Source: Scleroderma bovista
Lineage: Eukaryota; Basidiomycota; Agaricomycetes; Boletales; Sclerodermataceae
Assembly (NCBI GenBank): GCA_037178675.1
Contig: JAYMGJ010000032.1
Location: 1 to 64,000 of the forward strand
Length of the DNA: 64,000 nucleotides
Direction: 5' to 3'
Under the pieces are notes generated by a model, which saw only the letters and a program-made list of their open reading frames with translations, was not told the origin of the DNA and did not search any database. Below, piece by piece: positions 1 through 10,061 of the stretch. A program made the position numbers and the translations under genes. The stretch's first letter is position 1. Every line of letters begins with the position of its first letter.

Positions 1-102
1 GTATCTGGGAGGAAGGGACCATAGGCTGAGGGCTCAGGGGACACAGAGATGACCAGAGATGACTTTTCAAGCTTGACAATAGACCTAAGATGACCAAAGT
101 AC
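1..102 (-). repeat. Left copy of a 102-bp inverted coding repeat
   Basis: Bases 1-102 are the reverse complement of 9831-9932 with about two mismatches and no gaps. Both copies lie in an open frame giving the same peptide (Tyr-Phe-Gly-His-Leu-Arg, later Pro-Glu-Pro-Ser-Ala-Tyr-Gly), and at least one difference is silent or conservative. The left copy is the 3' exon of the minus-strand gene fragment at 1-555. The repeat may continue left of the window, so its full length is unknown. It could be two inverted copies of one gene or part of a longer terminal inverted repeat. Confidence 0.8.
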
Positions 103-555
103 ATCAATAAGATGTTCACAACCTCCTGCGCATTCACCTCCACGCAGTTGAAACACATCCGCAGCCTGTCCTCCGATACCTTCACCATATATGCAAGTAT
201 CTAGATCAATGTTAGCCATACGTCGAGGGATTGCGAGGAAAGGAACCTACCCCTCCAGAACTTCGCATGAGGCTGTTATAGAAACGGTTGAAGTTCATCA
301 CCTCTGACTGGAAGTAATGCATTTCTGAAGAGTTGAAGTACTCCATCATCTGCCACACGTAATCCTGCATCAGTAATTCTTGCTGCTTTGCAGAAGCACC
401 TTTCGCCATCGGTATTGGCTTAACATCTTTGTAATCCAAGTTTTCTGCCTTCATGGCCTTGAACGTCTGGATCATGCCCTCGGTGGGCGACTCCATGTAT
501 ATATGTTTCGTCTCATTCCGCGACAGGTGGAGCGCGATGCTCAACAGGGTCCTCT
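1..555 (-). CDS. Hypothetical gene fragment, two visible exons, runs off the window
   Basis: I do not recognise this protein. Two minus-strand exons fit together in frame: 555-251 and 200-1, separated by a 50-nt intron (201-250) with donor GTAGGT and acceptor CTAG. An acceptor (TTACAG) at 556-558 indicates a further upstream exon, perhaps in 600-850 where short open stretches exist. The protein is hydrophilic, contains a Met/Gln/Tyr-rich helical-looking stretch, then a conserved block repeated inverted at 9831-9932. It runs off the left edge, so its C-terminus is unseen. Its position inside KDZ territory suggests a gene carried by, or disrupted by, that transposon family; this is inference. 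Confidence 0.5.
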
Positions 556-1014
556 CTGTAAGATAGTATTAGCAATCTGTCAACCAAGTAGCAGAATCAG
601 ACATCATGCATCTACAGACTGACGTGTTGATTTGCGTTCGTCTGTGATCCTTTGGATCTGCGCAAATCTACTAGACACCACATTCCCCGATGGATATGAA
701 TCCCAGCAAATCCCGCACATCATCTTGGAGGCCAAAGACTTTTTCCCTACTGTCTTGGTATGTATATTCCCTTGCCACCACATCCTGCCTTACATGATCA
801 GCAGGATGGGACCGAGTCCTTACCACTCCTCTTTGATGTCCCAAGAATGCCAAGGGACAGCATCAAATACATGATGAGTGGGTGTGATCTCATGCTGCAT
901 GAAATAGAGAAAGAGATGGGAAATGTACATATGGTGATGCAGGCTTCAGAGCAGCGGCTGAGTTTATTTGACAGTGTTCCCCATTTAAAAGAGCAATTGG
1001 GTGGAACAATATTT

Positions 1015-1560
1015 TGTGGTCGGGCCAGGGTACCAGTGTCACCATAATATATAATCCAGCCTTGGTGTGGGTGTCACCATAGTGTATGGTCAGGCCAGGG
1101 TGCTAGTCTCATAGGCACTGGAATACATATCTGATTGCATTAAGTGATTGTTTTGAGTTATGGTGCATATCTGTGAGTTTGGGATCATTCCTCCGGCCTA
1201 TGGGACATGAAACTGGTCCCTGGCATATGCAACCAGTCCCTGGAACATTGCACATTACACCGGTCACAGGAACATCACATCGGGCTCTGTAACACACACT
1301 GGTAGCTATTGAGTGATGTTATTAAATTATGGTGCATGTCTGTGAGTTTAGGATCATTCCTCCGGCCTATGGGACACGTAACCGGTCCCTAGTACATGCA
1401 ACTGGTCCCTGGCACATTACACCAGTCACAGGAACATCACATCGGGCTCTGTAACACACACCGGTAGCTATTGAGTGATGTTATTAAATCATGGTGCATG
1501 TCTGTGAGTTTAGGATCATTCATCTGGCCTATGGCACATGCAACCAGTCCAGGCATATAT
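1015..1560 (+). repeat. Satellite arrays, orientation A (35-bp type then 160-bp type)
   Basis: 1015-1110 holds units with CCAGGGTACCAGTGTCACC, the reverse complement of the 35-bp satellite at 3906-4470. 1110-1560 holds three units of a second satellite with landmark ATGGTGCATGTCTGTGAG at about 1158, 1328 and 1490, spacing 160-170 bp. A diverged further unit lies at 2478-2620. The same two satellites recur in opposite orientation and mirrored order at 2890-4470. Open frames here are repeat artefacts. Confidence 0.85.
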
Positions 1561-1561
1561 G

Positions 1562-1776
1562 TTATGAGTTTTTGTTTCTTGGTCTGTGCACACTGGGTAG
1601 CTAATATCAAACTGCATTCATTATATGCACATGTCAACACCCTTTATCCCTTTCTTCCCTAACATTGAGCTTGTCTGTTTAGGTATTGTTGTATGTCATC
1701 TCCATTCATCAGTCAATTGGTCTCTGTTCCAGTATTCAAAGCCCTGCGGGTCATGGTGAATATTGGAGTTTTGACA
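1562..1776 (+). repeat. Dispersed repeat, copy 1 (copy 2 at 47626-47835)
   Basis: About 210 bp shared with 47626-47835 in the same orientation, with short gaps. Shared blocks include TAGCTAATATCAAA, CTTCCCTAAC and GAGCTT. No coding potential is evident. The solo LTR at 1782 was inserted just past its right end. Confidence 0.65.
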
Positions 1777-1781
1777 ATATC

Positions 1782-2422
1782 TGTCAAGTCCGGGTCTACT
1801 CCGGTAGGGGGTCCGGTCAAGTCCGGACGAGCGCGGACGAAGGAAGAGGGCAGAGGGCTGGACGAGGGATTAGTCCGGCCGGAGTTGGTGACTGCTTGGA
1901 TTCAACGACAAGGACGATGTGCGTTGATCCCTTGCGTAGGTTCCGGTCAAGGTGATAGAGACGGAGACGGAGATGGAGACAGACAGAGACTGGAGTAGTG
2001 ACTAAGTTGATTTCAGACTGAGGAGTACAGGATAAACTAGAGGGTACTTATACTAAGTAGAAACTAGGGTTGAGTACATATGGTGACAAGTAAACAACCT
2101 AATAGCGGACAAGGGATGACCGGAGTTAGGACTAGGTCAGGTCCAGTGAAAATAAAGTCAGGTCCGTGTAAAATAAATCAGGTCCAGTGAAAATGCTACA
2201 AGGTATAGGATATATCGAGTTCACGGAGAACTCACGTCAAGGCAGGGTAAACGGCGAAGTGTGGTAACGAGCGAATGGAGCATAGACCAAGGGTCATGCT
2301 TAACGGAAGGTTATCTGCGTGAGCGCAACTGGAGTAGGAGACGAGCGACCGGAGTAGAGCTGTAGAGCTGCGATGTGACCAGAGTAACTGGATATGATCT
2401 GGAGTTGGACATGGTCGTAACA
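1782..2422 (-). mobile_element. Solo LTR of the chromodomain Gypsy family
   Basis: This 641-bp sequence is the reverse complement of the LTRs flanking the Gypsy element at 53299-61985, beginning TGTCAAGTCCGGG and ending GGTCGTAACA in this orientation. It is bounded by perfect 5-bp target duplications ATATC at 1777-1781 and 2423-2427. No internal Gypsy sequence remains, so it is a solo LTR, the normal product of LTR-LTR recombination. It sits between the two mirrored satellite arrays. Confidence 0.95.
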
Positions 2423-2889
2423 ATATCCAACCAACCTCTCGAATATCACATGGATATCTGGAACATGCTCCAAAATTCATTAAGTGATGTTATTGTGTTG
2501 TAGTGTCTATCCATGATTTCAGGATCTTTCCACTATCACAAGACACATCCAACCAGTCTCTGGAAAATCCACCCAATTTCCGGAACATGCATCTGATGCT
2601 TTGAAACCAGATGTGTTTAATCATTATTTGGTCATCATTGTGGTGTGGCATTCAGTGTCATCATTGTAATTTCATGCATGTTGGTGGTGCATTATTAAGT
2701 CATTTTTGGCATGGACAATGCTGGTGGTGATGTCATTGATTCACAATTTGTGGTGTTTGCAGTGTATTGTAGCATATTTGTCCCCTTGAATGATTGCAAT
2801 GGATTTCACATAACACATGGCCGGTGCATAGTACACAACAATTATATGACTATTGTGTTGCATAGTGATATGTTCTAAACACCATTTGA

Positions 2890-3905
2890 ATATCCATATT
2901 ACAATGTCATGTTACAAAGACAGGTTGCATATGCCATACTAGGCTGGAGGAATAATCCTGAAGGCATAGACATGCACCATAACTCACAACCATCATTGAA
3001 CTCACAACCATCATTGAACTCACAACCATCATTGAACTCACAACCATCATTGAATTGCTTTGGATGTGTGTTCCAGAGCCTGATCCAATGTTCCAGTGGC
3101 CGGTGTAATGTTCCAGAGGCCAGTGGACTGTTCCAGGGACCGGTTGCATGTTCCAGGGACCGGTTACATGTGCCATAGGCCGGAGGGTTGATCGTAAACT
3201 CACAGACATGCACCATAATGTAATAACATTACTCAATAGCTTCTGGTGTGTGTTGCAGAACCCGATGTGATGTTCCTGTGACTGGTGTAATGTGCCAGGG
3301 ACCAGTTGCATGTTCCAGGGACTGGTTACATGTGCCATAGGCTGGAGGAATGATCCTAAACTCACAGACATGCACCATGATTTAATAACATCACTCAATA
3401 GCTACTGGTGTGTGTTACACAGCCTGATGTGATGTTCCTGTGACCAGTGTAATGTGTCAGGGACCGGTTGCATGTACAAGGGACCGGTTACATGTCCCAT
3501 AGGCCAGAGGAATGATCCTAAACTCACAGACATGCACCATAATTTAATGACATCACTCAATAGCTACCAGTGTGTGTTACACAGCCCAATTTGATGTTCC
3601 TGTGACCGGTGTAATGTGCCAGGGACCAGTTGCATGTACAAGGGACCGGTTACATGTCCCATAGGCCAGAGAAATGATTCTACACTCACAGACATGCACC
3701 ATAATTTAATAACATCACTCAATAGCTACCGGTGTATGTTACATGGCCCGATGTGATGTTCCTGTGACCGGTGTAATCTGCCAGGGACTGGTTGCATGTA
3801 CTAGGGACTGGTTACATGTGCCATAGGCCGGAGGAATGATCCTAAACTCACAGACATGCACCATAACTCAAAACAATCACTTAATGGCATCAGATATGTG
3901 TTCCA
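2890..3905 (-). repeat. 160-bp satellite array, orientation B
   Basis: Units carry CTCACAGACATGCACCAT at roughly 2960, 3200, 3360, 3520, 3685 and 3850, about 160 bp apart. This is the reverse complement of the landmark in the array at 1110-1560. Units are rich in the palindrome ACCGGT and in GGGACCGGTTACATG-like words. Inside one unit, 2980-3055 carries four copies of an 18-bp repeat (CTCACAACCATCATTGAA). Confidence 0.85.
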
Positions 3906-4470
3906 GTGCCCATGACACCAGCACCCTGGCCTGACCATACACTATGATGACACCAGTACCCTGGCTGGGCCATATATGATGGTGATGCCAGTACCCTGGC
4001 CAGACTGCACACTATGGTGACACCAGCATCCTGGCCGGATTGTATATTATTGTGACACTGGTACCCTGGCCAAACCATAAACTATGACACGGGTACCCTG
4101 GCATGACTGTAAACTATGGTGACACCTGCACCCAGGCCAGGCCCTATATGATGGTGACACAAGTACCCTTGCCAGACCATACACTATGGTGACACCCACA
4201 CCCAGGCCGGATTGTATATTATGGTGACCGGTACCCTGGCCAGACCATACACTATGGTGACCGGTACCCTGGCTGGATACCCTGGCCTGACCATAAATTA
4301 TGGTGACACCCACACCCAGGCCAGATTGTATATTATGGTGACACCGGTATCCTGGCCTGACCATAAACTATGGTGACACCCACACCCAGGCCGGACTGTA
4401 TATTATTATCACACCGGTACCCTGGCCGGACCGTACACTATGGTGACACTGGTACCCTGGCCTGACCATG
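3906..4470 (-). repeat. 35-bp satellite array, orientation B
   Basis: Tandem copies of roughly 35 bp with core ACACCGGTACCCTGGCC followed by an A/T-rich CTATGGTGACA-type spacer, about 15 units with variable length. The reverse orientation of the same unit is at 1015-1110. It abuts the 5' side of the KDZ transposase. The open frames across it have no protein features. Confidence 0.85.
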
Positions 4471-4583
4471 TGCAAGACATGGATGTTTCATCCCCCATGC
4501 AATGGTTGACTTTCAGAAGGGAGAACAGTAGGTTCTCATAATTGTCATCTTGAGTTTGTTGAGCTGGTTACAGGCAGGTAAAC

Positions 4584-6349
4584 ATGGACTATGCCCTAGT
4601 GCATGCAGTCCGGCATGCATTGAATCCCGACCAACAAGTGATAACATTTTACGACATCAATTGCCAGTATAGTAGAAATTTGGCTCGGCGGATTCAGTCC
4701 AACAAATTCATCACTCTACCAGATGGACTGTGCATTTTGCCTGGGATCGGTATTTGGCATGTACATGGGCATAAAACAGAATGCTTTGCCAGATATGCCC
4801 TGAATTTTATTCCTGGTACCGACAGAGTGGATGGGGAGATCATGGAGACACTGTGGTCTTCACTGAATATAATATCTCCATCTGCAAGGGGGATGGCAAC
4901 ACCGCATTGCCAAGAGTTACTCGATTTCCAAATGAATGACCACAATTTTGTCAAGATGGTCCGGATGCGTGAGTATAACAATGCCCTTCACCATGACCCT
5001 GCTGGCTGACGTGTACAAGCATTGTTTCTAAGGAGAAAAATGAGGGGTGCCCAGTGCTCATTGACAGAGGTTACAGAAGCTTTTGAAAAACTGAATAACC
5101 AAGTCCCAGAAGGTCTCCGGCAATTGTGGTCGGAGCAGGAGGTGAAGGCATTGAATGACCGGATGATGGATCCCTGTGCAATGGATATATATGATGTTCA
5201 GCTGGAGAAGGGTATGTTGTTTTAAAATGGAGTTAACCTTACTGAATATGGCCTGAAGCACCAACAATGAAATTGATAGAAATGAACCTTATCAACCAAC
5301 AACAAGACCGGCTTCGGGGATCAACCACATGGATAGCTAAGGCATTGAAGGTTGAAGGAGCACAGATAATGCTAGCCATTGATTCTCAGCAGCTCAACAC
5401 ATCCGGAACTGAAATACAACAGCTATCAATTGCACGGCACCGAGACCGGCTACAATCCCAGTTAGAGGGATTAGTTGCATCAGCCACACAGTTTCTGGGT
5501 GAAGACTGGGATGATGATGTAGAACTGGACACTGCCCTACAATTTCAGGACGACCAAGCAGATGGTGAGGAAATAGAAAATCCATTCATCTTGCCAACAC
5601 AGGGAAATGCCAAAACAATGTTGCCACTGCTGCCATCATATATTGGAATAGACTGTCTCCAGGGATTAGGACTTGGATTCCTTGTGGAACAGGAACTATC
5701 CTTGAGACAGGGGCAAGCCAATGATTGCCTTCATGAAATTAGACTGGCACTGGCTGACAAGCCGGTAATTATAATATGACCACCCGGGCATGGGGCTGGA
5801 TAGCAAGCACAGATCTCACCCTACAGTGCCATGCCTCATTATATCGCCAGTGCCGCAGGCAGATGGTAGCTCTCCATGCCGATAGACAGGTTCTAGACTG
5901 GTACCAGGAATTGCATGCCTCCGACCTTTCGGTCACCACTGCAATATCGGACCCCAATGCTCGGGGCCACAGGGATGATACCCTCCCTTGGTTCTGGACC
6001 ATGGATGTACCCCAAGATACTGATAGGAATGATTGGATGTCTGAATGTATGTCTTAGCATCATCACAAAATGCTTTCGGTACTTAACCGGAAATCTAGTT
6101 TACTGGGTTCATTGGTTCCGGTCCAAGGCACTTAGGGACTGGTGGAAGGAGGAAGTGGAGATGCTACAATGTGAGGCGGAGTGGACCAGAAATTATTTCC
6201 AAAGTAGGTTGAATTTCTGGTCAGACTGCCAGCAAACAGCATTGAGATCTGATGAGATTGGGATTGCCTGTTATGCTGCCCAGGCATCTCCCACCATTTG
6301 TGTAGCATCAGTCCGGTATGATGAATCTGTGACTCGGATGTCATCATGA
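4584..6349 (+). pseudogene. KDZ (Kyakuja-Dileera-Zisupton) DNA transposase, 5'-truncated and decayed
   Basis: This encodes the C-terminal part of a KDZ transposase, the DDE-type enzyme that excises and inserts KDZ transposons. Family hallmarks occur in order: FYDINCQYS near the start, IGIWHVHGHKTEC, VDGEIMETLWSSLN with the catalytic Glu region, then AMDIYDVQLEK, LGFLVEQELSLRQGQANDCL and NARGHRDDTLPWFWTMDVP. Introns at 5212-5258 and 6047-6098 restore the frame. The N-terminal half, including the first catalytic Asp and any cysteine cluster, is missing; satellite DNA lies there instead. There is an in-frame TGA at 5008-5010 and a frame break near 5770. It is convergent with the TET/JBP fragment at 7663-8189. 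The family call is firm; the element is probably dead. Confidence 0.9.
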
Positions 6350-6354
6350 ATACA

Positions 6355-6835
6355 TCATGACCCTTCATGTATTCCAGTATCTCCTCCTGCTGCATCTTTG
6401 CCAGAGTGGCACACCACAGGAATTGGTTTGCGATATAAGGCACCCACATGATCAGACCATAGGCACTGCATGCAGAGAGCAATCGCTCAAGAATGCGCTA
6501 AATGTATAATATATGAATTGATTTCCATGAGAATCAGGTGATCTTACAATTTCTATCATGACATTCTCAAACCAATTTGAAGGTGGGTTGGGTTGCTGTA
6601 GCACATAGGTAAACCGTCGGAACCGAACCCTGATGTATTGCAAATCGAGGGAGATATTGTGGGCATCAAGGGTGTTAGACATGATTGCGGGCAAGTGAGG
6701 TCCTGGGTAAATATAAGCCTTTAATAGGATAATGATATTTCTCATGGTCCATGTGACATTCATGATGCAGTCCTGCCTTAGGCCGGTTGAATGGGTGGCC
6801 AGTAGGGCACATACAAGACACAGAGGAATGGTCAC
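6355..6835 (-). CDS. Hypothetical gene fragment, two exons
   Basis: An open frame 6835-6548 ends at donor GTAAGA, and a 50-nt intron (6498-6547, acceptor TTTAG) leads into a second open stretch ending near 6355. The peptide is hydrophobic in its middle (a Trp/Tyr/Leu-rich segment around 6430-6490) and I cannot place it in a family. It is tail-to-tail with the KDZ transposase. It may belong to the same broken gene as 1-555, since both are minus strand, with the KDZ region between them. That is speculative. Confidence 0.35.
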
Positions 6836-6899
6836 TGGTAATAAATGTGGGGTATTGACTGGTAATAATCACGTACACACCAGCAATCATGATGCTTGC

Positions 6900-7590
6900 A
6901 ATATAAGCCTGTCAGGATTGTATTTGAAGACAGAAACCAGACCAGTGATGTAGTGACCAGTGATGGTCATCCCAGTATTACACTGGATAATAGGTATAGT
7001 GGTAGCATATCGACTGGCAATGGGCATACAACTATTATACTGACTGGTAACTGTCCCACCAGTAGCATACAAACTGGTGTTGGTCATACTGGTGTTATAC
7101 TGGCCAGTACTGAAGGTACTGCTATTATGCCGACCGGTAACAGTCATACCGGTAGCATACTGACCACTATGTGGTGTACCAGTATCATCCTAGTATTGTG
7201 TTTTGACCTGCGAAGATACTGTTCTATATGGGCATACTGACTGCCAATGGTCATACTGGTATTATACTCAGCCCGTAGCGAGTCAAGTGGTGACTGTCAT
7301 ACCGGTGGCCTTCATACCGGTAGCATACCAACCGGTCACTGTCATACCGGTAGCATACCAACCGGTCAGTGTCATATCTGTAGCATACCGGGCGGTCAGA
7401 GTCATACTGGTATCATGACCGGTCAGTGTCTTACCAGTAGCATACCAACTGGTCACTGTCATACCGGGAGCATATCGACCAGTGTGTCATACCGGTGCAT
7501 ACTGACCGGTAACAGTCATACCGGTGCATACTGACCGGTAACAGTCATACCGGTGCATACTGACCGGTAACAGTCATACCGGTAGCATAT
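6900..7590 (+). repeat. Minisatellite, unit about 29 bp with ACCGGT palindrome
   Basis: Degenerate tandem repeats of the form CATACCGGTNGCATACNGACCGGTNACAGT. The last three units (about 7487-7580) are near-identical 29-mers with core GCATACTGACCGGTAACAGT. The array separates the KDZ transposase from the TET/JBP fragment. Open frames across it (Gly/Thr/His/Ser-rich) are repeat artefacts. Confidence 0.85.
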
Positions 7591-7662
7591 TGTTCTACAT
7601 GGATAAAGCATATCCTGCCAGAAACATGTATTGGACTACCAGTCATGGCCAATTAAGGTAAT

Positions 7663-8189
7663 CTACACCTCCAACTGCAACAATGCATCCTGGACCTTGT
7701 GAAGCCTCATTGGATCTGGCCTGGGGACTCTGAGCCAATTATGAATGTTATCCTGCATGTAGTATGTGAGGCAACATCAGTCTCCACCCTCCTCGATCAC
7801 TCCATGCCTGAGGAGCCTACCAGAAAATGCTACAACCGTGCCCGGGCTATATTCCAGCTGAACTTCAAGGGTTGGGATATTAAGGAAGCAATCTTGATAT
7901 TCACCGACAGTGGCAAGTAGATCAAACCAATCAGACCGGGACTGGGGATCTCGGTGCAAAGGTGTTTTCCGATTGGAAATGAGTGAGAGATTTGTGTATA
8001 TGGTCGACCAATGCCCCAGTGCTTCCTGCATCACAGGATCGTTCTCTATAGACCATGCATCCAGCCTCTGCCTTGCCTCTAGACCGGCATGATAGAGTGG
8101 AGGGTGCATTATAGATAGCACACCAGAAAGGAGGGCAGATGGGAGGCAAATATTCTTTCCCCATTCCTTGCCTGCTGGTGTTGCAAGCC
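7663..8189 (-). pseudogene. TET/JBP-family 2-oxoglutarate/Fe(II) dioxygenase domain, with in-frame TGA
   Basis: TET/JBP enzymes oxidise 5-methylcytosine (or thymine) in DNA using Fe(II) and 2-oxoglutarate. Reading leftward from an acceptor (TTCTGCAG, 8190-8192), the frame shows AGKEWGKNICLPS, then a HWSTIYTNLSL strand, SNRKTPLHRDPQS with the HxD iron ligands, DWFDLLATVGEYQDC, LEYSPGTVVAFSGRLLRHGV with the distal His ligand, and after a TGA codon (7777-7779) TYYMQDNIHNWLRVPRP, then a TAG at 7663-7665. The TGA falls nine residues after the distal His, where the family carries the Arg that binds 2-oxoglutarate. The N-terminal exons could not be assembled. It lies tail-to-tail with a KDZ transposase, the known fungal association. 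The family call is strong; activity is unlikely. Confidence 0.85.
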
Positions 8190-8199
8190 CTGCAGAAAC

Positions 8200-9180
8200 C
8201 GATGGTGTGTGTTTCCTTGTCTGTACCCAAGGTTAATTATATTTGTTTCTGAAGAAAGATATAACTCTACCGAGTGGCCTTGCAAATGCCTAGCTGGTGA
8301 AAACTCCAGACATCTGGATGGTGTACTTCCCGGTCGGAAGTATTGATCAGAGTTTCTCCAACTCTGGTTTTTGATACTCTTCTGGAGGTTGTCACCAAGA
8401 GGCTGAAGGCCTGTAACAATATGTTTCTTTACCTACATGTCAGACAAGGCATGCATAATATCGACCACCATACCTGAATTGGCCTAGCTAAGGCACCTGA
8501 GAACAAGAGGGACTGAGGGAGCAGGCTGGGAAGATATGTGCCAGGCAGTGCACAGGAACTCTGGGAGAGGCTGTCCTAAGAGCAGGACATAGTGGAGATC
8601 TGCAGCAATAGCGGAGAAATGATCCAGAGAAAATACGGACTCCATAGTGAGCAATGAAGCAAATGTCTGGAGTGCAGGGGGAATATCTCCGTGGGAAATG
8701 AATGGATTTGCGTCGGAACTTGACAGGCAGATAGACCATGCTCTAGGCTCTTTGACGGTATAGTCACGTGCCTGATAGCTTCAGAAACGATGGAGCTATT
8801 CAAAATATCGGAATGCCAGCACTGGGCGCCTAAAAATGACATTTGGGCACTAAAAATCATTTCTTCTCTTTCTCCTTCGTTTCTCCATCAATTCTTCGGC
8901 TTCTTTGACCATTCTGGTATGGGAGTTGGACTGCAGATGTGTGCATTCCTTTCTCATACCACAATTGACATTATTCCTTCAGTTTCTTCTGCTTCTTGGC
9001 GGTTCTCGTGCGATAGATGACTGTAACATTGGCATTCATCTCTCGCATCAGGATAGTCTTCTTGTGCGATAGATGGCTACGATGAGGGTCCATTGTGCTT
9101 ATCCTTCGCATAAGGATCATTCAATATAGGCGTTATCTTCCATGTTACTGTACCAAACCTGTTTGGTGCGTGACACTGTG
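8200..9180. other. No clear gene; open in several frames at 8488-8760
   Basis: Upstream of the TET/JBP exon, minus-strand frames at 8488-8860 are open but show no recognisable domain. One frame may supply missing N-terminal TET/JBP exons, but no splice pair gave a convincing join. The rest of the interval shows no gene, repeat or RNA signature that I can support. Confidence 0.3.
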
Positions 9181-9184
9181 CTGT

Positions 9185-9800
9185 GGACAACTGCACGAAG
9201 GGCACCGGCCACCACAAGTGTTGAACAATTGAGCAATGTAGAAGGCAGTCAGGCCAAACTATGAAGAAATGCAGAGGTAGGTCAGCCCAGCACAAGTGTT
9301 CAATAGTCGAACAATGGACACATGGGACAGGCCGGCACAAGAGAAATGTAGGGATTTGTCAGGCCGGCGCATGTGTTGAATGATCAAACAATGTAAGGCT
9401 GGATCAGGCCACTATATGCAGAAATGTACAATAGGGTCAGGCCGGTGCCAGGGCTGTATAGTCAAACAACATAAATCTGGCTCAGGCCGGCAGATGTGTT
9501 GTATTGTAGGAATACATAAAGGTGGGTTAGGCCGTGATATGAAGAACTGGAAAGATGGAACAGGCCAACACAAATGTTGTATGGTTGAGCAATGTAGGGA
9601 TGGGTCAGGCCGGTGCATGTATTGCATGATCAAACAATGTAAGGCTAGATCAGGCCATCATATGCAGAAATGTACACATGGGACCAGCCGGTGCAAGGGC
9701 TGTATAGTCAAACAATTTACAGTGGGGTCAGGCTGGCAGAAATGTTGTATGGTAGGAAAACGTAAAGATGGGTTGGGCTGTATTGTGAAGAACTGCAAGG
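9185..9800 (+). repeat. Minisatellite array with higher-order repeat
   Basis: Degenerate tandem units of roughly 45 bp built on GGTCAGGCCGG followed by a TGTATNGTNAAACAATGTA-type block. A longer block at 9381-9490 recurs at about 9612-9720, so there is a higher-order period near 230 bp. An open frame runs through (Gly-Ser-Gly-Arg and Cys-Cys-Met-Val motifs), but it follows the repeat and is not convincing as a gene. Confidence 0.75.
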
Positions 9801-9830
9801 CATTCTCCTTGTCAGTCCTGCGTCAAGGAC

Positions 9831-10057
9831 GTACTTTGGTCATCTTAGGTCTATTGTCAAGCTTGAAAAGTCTTCTCTGGTCGTCTCTGTGTCCCCTGAG
9901 CCCTCAGCCTATGGTCCCTTCCTCCCAGATACTTGCCATGTCCATCTTCCTCTGTTGTTCATCTCGCTTCCCTGGATGCATCAAATTCAATACTCTATCC
10001 GCTTCCCTACTTTCAGACGACATCCCCCAGCACCATGACAGTTATTTCCCCACTTTA
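9831..10057 (+). pseudogene. Gene fragment carrying the right copy of the inverted coding repeat
   Basis: 9831-9932 is the inverted counterpart of 1-102 and is open in the corresponding frame (Tyr-Phe-Gly-His-Leu-Arg through Gly-Pro-Phe-Leu-Pro-Asp-Thr). The frame continues to a TGA near 10038. Nothing upstream resembles the rest of the gene at 1-555, so this is an isolated exon-sized fragment directly abutting a minisatellite. Confidence 0.5.
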
Positions 10058-10061
10058 TAGT

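Noticed and set aside
671..853. RING-like cysteine pattern upstream of the gene at 1-555
   Set aside because: Only a short CGIC-type stretch in one frame; too few Cys/His ligands and no confirmed splice join.
3890..4470. Minus-strand ORFs over the 35-bp satellite
   Set aside because: Peptides merely repeat the DNA unit with no conserved fold.
6900..7590. CRISPR-like array
   Set aside because: The units are contiguous and degenerate with no unique spacers, and the genome is eukaryotic; it is a minisatellite.
9380..10060. 226-codon ORF rich in Cys, Gly and Lys
   Set aside because: It follows a minisatellite period and continues through unrelated sequence; no domain or splice evidence.
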